Part shown: in pieces, positions 57,586-64,000 of the stretch | Position numbering within the stretch: position 1 is the stretch's first letter | Layout: each line of letters begins with the position of its first letter | Assembly (NCBI RefSeq): GCF_001402875.1 | Contig: NZ_CP012946.1 | Span: 1,714,001 to 1,778,000, forward strand | Source of the DNA: Blastochloris viridis | GTDB taxonomy: Bacteria > Pseudomonadota > Alphaproteobacteria > Rhizobiales > Xanthobacteraceae | Reading direction: 5' to 3' | Length of the DNA: 64,000 nt | Position numbers and translations under genes: made by a program | The notes under the pieces: model-generated | Database searches by the model: none | What the model saw: only the letters and a program-made list of their open reading frames with translations | What the model was told of the DNA's origin: nothing

Positions 57586-59397
57586 CCTGGGCACGTAATG
57601 CGGATAGCGCGGAATCTCGCCGCACACGAAGCGCGCAAACAGCCGGGCCTGGATCTGGATCAGCCGGCGCATTGACACCTGATAGCCGAACGCCGGGTGC
57701 GTGGTCTCCTGGTCGAGCCGGCGCTCATAGGCCGCGATCAGCGCGCGCCGCGCCTTGGGCTTCAAGTTGCAGCCGCCGGCGGCGGAGACGAAGTCGTCCG
57801 GCGCCAGCTCGCCATTGTTGAGCGCCATCAGCACGGCGGAATCTGCCAGCACCGGCCGGAACGGCTCGATCAGGTCGAGCGCCAGCGCCGGCCGTCCCGG
57901 CCGCTCGGCGTGATAGACGCCCTTCCAGGGATCGAGCCCGGCGACCGAGATTGCCGACGAGAACGTGCGCGTCAGCACCGCGTAGATCAGCGACAGGCAG
58001 GCGTTGACCGGATCGGCGGGCGGGCGGCGGTTGCGGCGCTCGAAGGCAAAGGCCGGCAGCGCGGCGACGGCATCGGTGAACAGCTTCGGCAAAGCGCGAA
58101 AATAGAGCGCCGCCGCCTCGCCCTCCAGGCCGAGCAGCGCGGCTGCGGTCTCCGCGCGCGCGGTGCGGTCGGCGAGCAGCGCGAGGCGGTCGAGCAGCGG
58201 GCCGCGCTCGCCATCCTCGCCGCGCCAGTTGCGTCGCAAAATGGTGCGCGAATTGCGAATCTTGGCGGCCACCAGCTCGCGCGCGAAGGCGAGGCGGCGC
58301 GGCTCGTCGGCGGCGAGCGCGTACTGCGCGGTGCGCACCGTTGCGCTCCTTGGCCCCTGGCCGCCGGTCGAGCCGAGATACCAGAAGCCCGACGACATCC
58401 ACGCCACCGGCACGTCGCGGCGCAGCAGCTCGTGGACGGCCGGCGTGGTGAGCGAGACGGGACCGGCCAGCACGAGTTCCGACACCTCGTCGAGCGCAAC
58501 GGCGCGGTCCGCCTCGCCCTCGACCTGCACGACGAGGGTGAAGTCCTTCTTGGTCACCCGCGCGCCCGGCGTCTGGACGTAGAGCGGCAAAGCCGGCGTC
58601 GCGGCCGGCGGCGGGGTGCGCGCGATCGCCCCCTTGCGGAACCAGTTGACCTCGTCGGGCAGGCAGATCGGCAGCAGCGAGCAGCGCACGCATTTTTGCG
58701 AGTGGTCGAGCGGTGGCGGCAGCCGGCCCGCCGCCACGGTCAGCCGCAGGTCGGAGGCGGCACCGAGCGCGGTGGCGATCAATTCGTCGGTCAGCTCGAC
58801 GCGCACCCGCTCGCGGCTGTCGGCGAACCACAGCGCGCCCTCCTCGCAGGTGTAGCCGGCCTCGCGCAGCAGCAGCGCCTGCACGCACACCTGCACCCGC
58901 TCGGGCAGATACGCGCCCTCGGCGACATGGGGCCGCTTGCCGGTCTTGATGTCGACCGGCACGACGCGGCCGTCGTCGGCCTCGATGACATCGAGTTCGG
59001 CGGTGAGGCCGAGCCGCTCGGAAGCGAGCAGCAGCCGGCGGGTCTTGAGCGTGCGATCGTCCGGCAGCGCGTCCGGCTCGGGCAGCGCCGGCGCGGCGCC
59101 GGTCTCGGTGGCCTTGTGGGCTCTGCGGCCGGCGGCGGTGTCGGCGTTGCCGGCCCATTCGCCGCGGCCCCATTCCAGCACGGCGAGGCGCGGGCAGTAG
59201 ACCCATTCGTTGATCATTCGGGCGGGAGTGAGCATCTCGTCGGCCGCCGCGGGCGGCGCGAACAGCGCCAATTCGCCCTGGCGGGCGGCGGGGCGGGCCG
59301 GAGCGGCGGCGCCTTGGTCGCTCAGGTTCTGGCCAAGAGCGTCTTGGCCGGGCACAGACCCGGCCGGCGGATCGGACCGTGTATCAGACGAAGACAT
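57583..59397 (-). CDS. cas4-cas1: Cas4-Cas1 fusion protein
   Basis: Fusion of 604 aa typical of type I-G/I-U. The N-terminal Cas4 domain (about residues 45-260) has MINEWVYCPRLAVLEWG (first cluster Cys), VVPVDIKTGKRP (nuclease Asp/Lys) and the C-terminal cysteines KCVRCSLLPICLPDE. The Cas1 domain (about 275-604) has the catalytic Glu in GLEGEAAALYFRAL, His in GVYHAERPGR and Asp in ALDLIEPFRPVLAD. It selects PAM-bearing prespacers and integrates them with Cas2. Start at the ATG at 59397 (GGGAGGT upstream). A degenerate CRISPR repeat lies about 90 bp upstream. Confidence 0.96.
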   Translation of the reverse strand: MSSSDTRSDPPAGSVPGQDALGQNLSDQGAAAPARPAARQGELALFAPPAAADEMLTPARMINEWVYCPRLAVLEWGRGEWAGNADTAAGRRAHKATETGAAPALPEPDALPDDRTLKTRRLLLASERLGLTAELDVIEADDGRVVPVDIKTGKRPHVAEGAYLPERVQVCVQALLLREAGYTCEEGALWFADSRERVRVELTDELIATALGAASDLRLTVAAGRLPPPLDHSQKCVRCSLLPICLPDEVNWFRKGAIARTPPPAATPALPLYVQTPGARVTKKDFTLVVQVEGEADRAVALDEVSELVLAGPVSLTTPAVHELLRRDVPVAWMSSGFWYLGSTGGQGPRSATVRTAQYALAADEPRRLAFARELVAAKIRNSRTILRRNWRGEDGERGPLLDRLALLADRTARAETAAALLGLEGEAAALYFRALPKLFTDAVAALPAFAFERRNRRPPADPVNACLSLIYAVLTRTFSSAISVAGLDPWKGVYHAERPGRPALALDLIEPFRPVLADSAVLMALNNGELAPDDFVSAAGGCNLKPKARRALIAAYERRLDQETTHPAFGYQVSMRRLIQIQARLFARFVCGEIPRYPHYVPR

Positions 59398-59460
59398 GCC
59401 CACCTCCCGCACGCTGAACGTGCAAGAGGCGGGCCAGGCGCGGAGATATTTGAGTCAGGG

Positions 59461-59527
59461 GATCGTCCACCTGCCATCATCTATCTTCAATGAGGCCCGA
59501 GCCGGCTCGGCTCGGGGACCGCGCCTA
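59461..59527 (-). ncRNA. putative Cas-regulating guide RNA (CreR/CreA-like) with degenerate CRISPR repeat
   Basis: The minus strand of 59485-59520 is a decayed copy of the array repeat. It keeps the 3' handle CCTCATTGAAG and the stem CCCGAG/CTCGGG, here lengthened to 8 bp (CCCGAGCC/GGCTCGGG), while the 5' end has diverged. There is no second repeat. The sequence after the handle begins ATAGATGATGGCAGGTGG and matches 15 of 18 bases of the site at 59537-59554. A TATAAG box (59539-59534, minus) lies 14-19 nt upstream of the repeat. Single degenerate repeats with a partly matching pseudo-spacer are the form of CreR and CreA RNAs. Expression is inferred. Confidence 0.5.
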
Positions 59528-59533
59528 AAGCGT

Positions 59534-59554
59534 CTTATACATCATGGCAGGCGG
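59534..59554. promoter_or_regulatory. candidate target site and promoter box of the CreR-like RNA
   Basis: ATACATCATGGCAGGCGG (59537-59554) differs from the 18-nt pseudo-spacer only at positions 4, 7 and 16, and is preceded by CTT (59534-59536), a possible PAM. CTTATA (59534-59539) reads TATAAG on the minus strand, a -10-like box for the RNA itself and possibly for cas4-cas1. Binding of Cascade here would block transcription from it. Confidence 0.4.
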
Positions 59555-59606
59555 TTAAAGGAGAAGGAAAGCAACTTATTGACTGGCGGCGCCAAGCCAA
59601 CTAGTT

Positions 59607-59921
59607 TTAAATAGCATCTCTGGCGAATCGCAAATCAGGGCAAATAGTGGCTGTCTGCGACCTTCTTCTCGAAGGCCTCTTCGATGGAATCATCCGCGGC
59701 GTGGCAGCTTCATACATCTTAAAGAATATTTCAGGTGCAGGGGGTAGTATTGAGAACGGCTCTACTCCAAGCTCAGTACCTACTTGGATTCTATCAATAA
59801 ATGCCTGTTCCAATGCCTGCCGCAAGCCGTGAAGATTCTCCGACTGAACTGCAATATCGTACTCAAGGCACTGTGCGCACCAATGGTCTCGTTCCTGAAA
59901 AGCGACGGCTCTAATGTGCAT
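59607..59921 (-). CDS. hypothetical protein, HicB-like N-terminal region
   Basis: Protein of 104 aa starting MHIRAVAFQERDHWCAQCLE at 59921. The strand pattern and CLEYDIAVQSENLHGLRQAL recall the partial RNase H-like fold of HicB-type antitoxins and of short Bradyrhizobium-type hypothetical proteins; no HicA partner is recognised. The C-terminus is basic (SKRPSRRRSQ). Base composition is lower in G+C than the flanking cas genes. It separates cas4-cas1 from the cas8-like gene. Confidence 0.55.
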   Translation of the reverse strand: MHIRAVAFQERDHWCAQCLEYDIAVQSENLHGLRQALEQAFIDRIQVGTELGVEPFSILPPAPEIFFKMYEAATPRMIPSKRPSRRRSQTATICPDLRFARDAI

Positions 59922-60124
59922 CGTTTTAACCGAAGGTCTGTAGGCGCGTCCCCACTGAAGCAAACGTCGGAACAGTGAGTTTGGTTCGCCAAGCATCGCT
60001 GCATCCTCGCATCCATAAGCAGCAGGCTACCATGCTACATTAACCCAGTTTGCCACACCTGGATTTTTTAGTGAATTGACAATATTCCTAATTTTATCCT
60101 CACTTTGAATCCTGACCGGGCAAC

Positions 60125-60391
60125 ATGCTTAGGATGCTCCCCGCTAACCCCAGGAAGAAAACAGTGATTGATGCTGCTGTTGAGAGAGGGTGGCGGCATG
60201 AAAAGATTCATGGGAAAGATGTCTTGCGTAGTATCTCATCAGATATGTTCGTTGTCCTACAAGATATTGGGGAGGATTGCTTTTATTCGCATTCAGTCGC
60301 CTCAAGTTATGCAAGATCGTTGGGACTTGCGATCGATAGCGAAAAAGCAAAATCCATAACATGGAGCCCTAGCGAGGGCGAAAAAACATAG
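60125..60391 (+). CDS. hypothetical protein
   Basis: Protein of 88 aa that I do not recognise: basic N-terminus (RKKTVIDAAVERGWRHEKIH), then VLRSISSDMFVVLQDIGED and an acidic C-terminus. Codon use and G+C content differ from the surrounding cas genes, suggesting recent acquisition. It is the only plus-strand gene within the cas locus. It could be a defence- or toxin-related cargo gene, but nothing in the sequence shows this. Confidence 0.4.
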   Translation: MLRMLPANPRKKTVIDAAVERGWRHEKIHGKDVLRSISSDMFVVLQDIGEDCFYSHSVASSYARSLGLAIDSEKAKSITWSPSEGEKT

Positions 60392-60406
60392 GCCACCAAC
60401 CGTCCG

Positions 60407-61402
60407 TCACCTCTCCTCGGCCCGTGCCCGCGTGAAATTCATGAACTTGCCGACCGAGATGCGCCGCGCCACCAGCACGTGGTCGACGCCGAGGTGGGCG
60501 AGCGCAGCCGGCGTGCGCAAACCGGGATGGCCGAGCAGCGCCCGGATGGCGGCGAGCGTCGCCGGCTCACGCCACACCGGCCAGGCGAAGGAGAAGCCGC
60601 GCGCGTCCGACCTGCCGCCGAGGATCGCCGGCCGCACCCGCCCCGCCCGCGGTTCGGGCGCCAGCGTCAGCGCCGCGATGCCGATCGCGGCGAGCCGGTT
60701 GGCGCCGTGCTGGGTGCCGCCCTTGTAGGCGGGGTCGGTGGGATCGCCCGGCATCAAAGCGTAACGGACGTCCTCGGCCGGGTCCCAGCGGAACGAAAAG
60801 GTCGGGTCGTCGCGATGCCAGGGCTTAAACAGCGCTTCGGCCAGACAGTCCGCCGCCGAGACCGCGACGGCCTTCTTGCCGCGGCCGCGCGGCGGCGGCA
60901 CCTCGGTTCGCGGCACGCTGGCCAGCCGGTCGAGAAAATGCTGGTGGCCCTGGCCGAACAGCAGGCACAGCGGCGTCGGGTCGACCGGGGCGGTCGCGGG
61001 GTCCTTGGCGTCCTTCACCGCGGCGTCGCTCATCAGGGCGGTGAGGAGGTCGGCGCGCTGGCGTGTCTCGGGGCTGGCGGCGGCCGCCTTGAGCAAGTCC
61101 CGCGCATCTGGGCGCGGATGGTCGAGGTCGGCCCGGCCGCCGAACTCGTGCGCCGCCGCCAGCCTCGCCACACCGGCCGCAGCGGCTTCCGCCACCTCGG
61201 TTTGCGTCAGGGGGCGGGCAAGATGCAGCACCGGGCGCAGGGGAGGGTGCTCGACGTCCCAGGCGGCGCGCGGGCGCAAGCTGTCGCGGCTCTCGGCTTC
61301 CAGCGCCCGCAACAGCCCGAGCAGCGCCAGGAAGGCGAGCAGGTTGTCCGGCTCCAGCCCGTCCAACCGGTGGCGCGTTGCGGGTTCGTCCGGGGCGGTC
61401 AC
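60407..61402 (-). CDS. type I-G Cas8-like / Cas3-extension family protein
   Basis: Protein of 331 aa starting at a GTG (61402) that overlaps the cas3 stop (GTGA). It begins HRLDGLEPDNLLAFLALLGL, reminiscent of the LxGxxPxxLxxYLxxLGxLR start of Csx17-type large subunits, and ends FSFAWPVWREPATLAAIRAL and VGKFMNFTRARAEER. A central GGTQHGANRLAAIGIAAL block is also typical. It is shorter than Csx17 (about 700 aa). I assign it to the type I-G effector group by content and position, without being sure whether it is a Cas8 variant or the Cas3-associated extension protein. Confidence 0.65.
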   Translation of the reverse strand: MTAPDEPATRHRLDGLEPDNLLAFLALLGLLRALEAESRDSLRPRAAWDVEHPPLRPVLHLARPLTQTEVAEAAAAGVARLAAAHEFGGRADLDHPRPDARDLLKAAAASPETRQRADLLTALMSDAAVKDAKDPATAPVDPTPLCLLFGQGHQHFLDRLASVPRTEVPPPRGRGKKAVAVSAADCLAEALFKPWHRDDPTFSFRWDPAEDVRYALMPGDPTDPAYKGGTQHGANRLAAIGIAALTLAPEPRAGRVRPAILGGRSDARGFSFAWPVWREPATLAAIRALLGHPGLRTPAALAHLGVDHVLVARRISVGKFMNFTRARAEER

Positions 61403-64000
61403 GTCGCGTCTCCTTCGGCGGCGCGTGCCGCGAAGTCGGAGGCGCGGTGGTCGGCGAGCCGCAGCACCGCCTCGAAGCGCGCCAGCTCCCACACCCCGTA
61501 GCGGGCCTTGAGCCGCTCGAACAGGCCGGCCCAGTCGACGCCATCATGCTCGAAGGCCAGCGATTGCGGGCCGGGCCCGGCCGGCAATGTGATGGTGTTG
61601 CCGGCCAGCGGCAGCGTCCGCGCCTCGGCATCAAGCGAGTCGGCGTGGGGAAACAGCGGCCGGCCGTGGCCGTGGTGGGTGCCGATCAGCCACTGCACGA
61701 GGTCGGGGTCCTCAGCCTCGGCGAAGCGCGGATGGAGCGGCGCCAGCCGCACCGACAGCGCCTCGTGCCGCCAGCGCGCCGGCAGGTCCACCCGCGCGAC
61801 GGTTCCGCGCGGCGCCGGCCGCGCCGACTTGGCGAGAGGGTGGGCCGGATCGGCGCCGAGCGGATCGTCGAAGGCAAGCAGCGCCTGGAAGCGCGGGTCG
61901 GCCTTGCCGAGGTCGTGCAGCAGGGCTGCGAGCGTGACGTCGGTGACGCGCGCGTCTGGCAGGCCGGCGGCGCGGGCGAAGCGCTCGGCGAACTCCGACA
62001 CCTGCCCGCAATGCGTGTCGAGCCCCTGCGTGAAGCCGGGCATCGAGCCGGCGACGTCGTCCTCGGTGGCGGCGGGTTGGCCGTCTTCCGCGCCGGTCTC
62101 CGGCTTCACGTCTTTCAGACCGGATGGGGCGACGAGCACCACGCCGCGCGGCCGGTCCTCATCGTCGACGCCGTAAAGGTCGGTGTAGACCTCGACCTTG
62201 GGGCGGGCCTTGCGCTGGCGGCCCTCATCGAGGCGGTTCAGGGCAGCCTTGATGTCGTCCGGCAGGTCGAGCGCGGCCAGCGCGTCGCGGACGACCTTCC
62301 ACGGCTGGCCCAGAGTTTCAGCGAGGGTGTCGGCGACGGCATCTTCACGCGCCCCATCCTCCTTGCGCTGGCGGGCTTCGGCCGCGGCCTCGGTCTCGCC
62401 ATCCTGCGGCTCGATCTCGATGCGCAGCAGACCGGGGGCGACGCGCACGGCAAACCTTTTGCCGGCAAAGGGCTCTATTGCCTTGGCGGCGACGTCGGTT
62501 GCCGGACCCGGCGCCGATGGGTTCCAGCCGAATTCGTCCACGCCGCCGTGCTTGGCCGGCACCACGATGGTGTCGCCGGGGCGGATGGCGCGCGGCGCGA
62601 TCCAGGCCGAGCGGTCGTCGTCGCCGGCCCAGCGGAACGCGACCGGCGCCCTCGCCGCGCGCTCCGGCTCGTCCTCCTCCGCCCGCGCCGCAATGTCGGC
62701 GAGGTCGCGATCCACGCGCGGCCGGGCCTGCCGCGCCACCGCGTCGAGCCAGCGGCGCACCGCGGAGACCGGCAGTTCGATCGTCTCGGCCGCGCGCGGC
62801 GGCACCAGCGCCAGCAGCCGGCGCGTCTCGTCCGGCAGATCGGGATCGATATCCGCCCGCCACGCCACCGTCACCGTGGCGCTCTCGCGGCCGGCGCCGT
62901 GCAGATAAAGCCCGATTTCGGGACCGGTGCGCGGCACCGGCGCGGTCCAGCTTAAGAGGTCGAGATGCGCCGGCATCAGCACCGGCGCGTCGGGGCGCGG
63001 CGACAGCGCCGCGGGCGGAGCCGACGCCGCCACCGCCTCGAACGCCGCAATGCCAAAATCGATGATCGGCGGCCCGCCCTTGCGCGTCGGCGCGGCGGCG
63101 TGCTCGGACAAATGGGTCCAGGCGGCGCGGATGGCCGGGCCGTACACCGGATCGTCGGCCCGCGGCGACAGATCGCGCTTGGTCGCGACGATCGCCGCGA
63201 TCGGGATGTTCGCCTCCGCCGGCTCGATCGCGCGGCCGGCGCGGTTGAGCCGGCCGAAGCGCTGGCGCAGCGCGTCGATCGGCGCCGCCTCGGTGATCAG
63301 CCCGTCGAAATCGACATCGACGCCGGCCTCGATGCACTGCGTCGCCACCACCACCAGCGGTTTTTCGAGCGGGCGCGCTTCGCCGGTGCGGATCGGCTTC
63401 AAGGCGTCATTTGCGGTCTGCTCGCGATCCACCGGCCGCGCCGGGCCGATCAGCAGCACCAGCTTGACGCCATCCGCGTCGAGGTCGGTTTTTAGCCGCT
63501 CGAACAGCGATCGCGCCCGCACGACGCGATTGACCACCGCGCCGATCGCCGGCGCGCTGACGCCGCGCTCCGTCAATGTCTTGAGCGCGTCCTGAACCGC
63601 CTTGGCGAGCGCGGCGACGCGCCGCATGTTTTCGGCGTCATCCGTGTCGGCGGTCTCGTCGGCCTCCTCGTCATCGCCCGCGGCCTTCGCCTTGGCGGGG
63701 CCGATCAGCGCCGCCGGCTTGGGGGCCTCGATGCGGCGCTTCAGAACCTCATGAGCTCTGTCGTCGTCGCCGAGCCTAAAAGGGTCCGGACTGTTCTCTC
63801 CGGCGGTCGCCGAGAGCTGGACCACGCCGAACGGCGCCGGTACGCCCCAGGCCGGGTCAAACCAGCCGTCGCCGCGATAGTGCGTCACATACCCGAGCGT
63901 CTGGCGGAACGGCTCGGCGAGGTGGGCTTCGTCGAGCAGGATCAGGCAGTCCGAGCCGATCAGGCCGGCATGGACCGGCTTCATGCGGTCGGACACGCCG
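61399..64000 (-). CDS. cas3: CRISPR-associated helicase/nuclease Cas3 (type I-G), partial
   Basis: The frame is open to the window edge; about 866 codons are visible and the N-terminal part with Walker A is missing. Helicase motif II is ILLDEAHLAEPF, followed by QLSATAGE (motif III), VVVATQCIEAGVDVDFDGL and RQRFGRLNRAG (motifs V and VI). The HD nuclease lies at the C-terminus: DTHCGQVSEFAERFA, LLHDLGKADPRFQ, RHEALSVRL and THHGHGRP. C-terminal HD is characteristic of type I-G/I-U Cas3, the reverse of other type I systems. It is coupled to the Cas8-like gene; cas7 and cas5-6 are expected beyond 64000. Confidence 0.92.
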   Translation of the reverse strand, partial: GVSDRMKPVHAGLIGSDCLILLDEAHLAEPFRQTLGYVTHYRGDGWFDPAWGVPAPFGVVQLSATAGENSPDPFRLGDDDRAHEVLKRRIEAPKPAALIGPAKAKAAGDDEEADETADTDDAENMRRVAALAKAVQDALKTLTERGVSAPAIGAVVNRVVRARSLFERLKTDLDADGVKLVLLIGPARPVDREQTANDALKPIRTGEARPLEKPLVVVATQCIEAGVDVDFDGLITEAAPIDALRQRFGRLNRAGRAIEPAEANIPIAAIVATKRDLSPRADDPVYGPAIRAAWTHLSEHAAAPTRKGGPPIIDFGIAAFEAVAASAPPAALSPRPDAPVLMPAHLDLLSWTAPVPRTGPEIGLYLHGAGRESATVTVAWRADIDPDLPDETRRLLALVPPRAAETIELPVSAVRRWLDAVARQARPRVDRDLADIAARAEEDEPERAARAPVAFRWAGDDDRSAWIAPRAIRPGDTIVVPAKHGGVDEFGWNPSAPGPATDVAAKAIEPFAGKRFAVRVAPGLLRIEIEPQDGETEAAAEARQRKEDGAREDAVADTLAETLGQPWKVVRDALAALDLPDDIKAALNRLDEGRQRKARPKVEVYTDLYGVDDEDRPRGVVLVAPSGLKDVKPETGAEDGQPAATEDDVAGSMPGFTQGLDTHCGQVSEFAERFARAAGLPDARVTDVTLAALLHDLGKADPRFQALLAFDDPLGADPAHPLAKSARPAPRGTVARVDLPARWRHEALSVRLAPLHPRFAEAEDPDLVQWLIGTHHGHGRPLFPHADSLDAEARTLPLAGNTITLPAGPGPQSLAFEHDGVDWAGLFERLKARYGVWELARFEAVLRLADHRASDFAARAAEGDAT

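Overview
This is a high-GC alphaproteobacterial chromosome segment, most likely from a Hyphomicrobiales purple non-sulfur bacterium (Rhodopseudomonas, Blastochloris or Rhodoplanes type). The evidence is the dinB-DUF3572-divK-pleD-rpmG neighbourhood, the trpGDC-moaC-moeA operon, a CtrA-type box, two EcfG-type general-stress promoter motifs, and a methylthio-alkane reductase locus. Species cannot be fixed from this window.

Layout. 1-7.3 kb: housekeeping genes (trmFO cut by the window edge, a patatin-like lipase, a fumarylacetoacetate-hydrolase-family enzyme, an rnr-NUDIX pair). 7.4-7.8 kb: a group II intron 3' remnant and an interspersed repeat. 7.8-25.4 kb: an organosulfur/methionine island. 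On the minus strand lie a FAD-linked D-2-hydroxyacid dehydrogenase, metQ, metY and a nitrogenase-like D/K pair, closed by a strong terminator. A second minus-strand unit follows: nifX-like, marB, marH, marD, marK. Divergent on the plus strand is an SsuABC/TauABC-type ABC importer coupled to a small membrane protein and a two-subunit CoA-transferase. Together these suggest import of organosulfur compounds, reductive C-S cleavage to methanethiol by a MarBHDK-type enzyme, and capture of methanethiol as methionine by MetY. Two D/K pairs appear to share one MarH and one MarB, and the second D lacks a His-His pair found in the first.

25.4-55.1 kb is mostly core genome: dinB, DUF3572, divK, pleD, rpmG, cytochrome b561, moeA, moaC, trpC, trpD, trpG, a 5'-nucleotidase, trpE, ppiD, tpiA, secG, pyrG, tRNA-Lys, small conserved genes, a gamma-carbonic anhydrase-like protein, a transglutaminase-like peptidase, an EamA transporter, PilZ and PAS proteins, rhomboid, a CBS protein, a DUF892 stress protein, tRNA-Tyr, and a radical SAM/AhpD-like pair. 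It is punctuated by palindromic elements, including a 277-bp long inverted repeat at 50475-50751 and a 22-bp perfect palindrome straddling the trpE stop codon.

55.4-64 kb is a CRISPR-Cas locus of type I-G (formerly I-U): an array of 16 intact repeats plus one decayed terminal repeat, cas2, a cas4-cas1 fusion, a lower-GC insert with two small unknown genes, a Cas8/Cas3-extension-like gene, and a cas3 with C-terminal HD domain that runs off the window. Just upstream of cas4-cas1 is an isolated degenerate CRISPR repeat whose stem and 3' handle are kept. The 18 nt after its handle match 15 of 18 positions of a nearby site that overlaps a putative -10 box. This is the architecture of a Cas-regulating guide RNA (CreR) or CreA-type RNA, and it is the most interesting signal in the window together with the duplicated mar genes.
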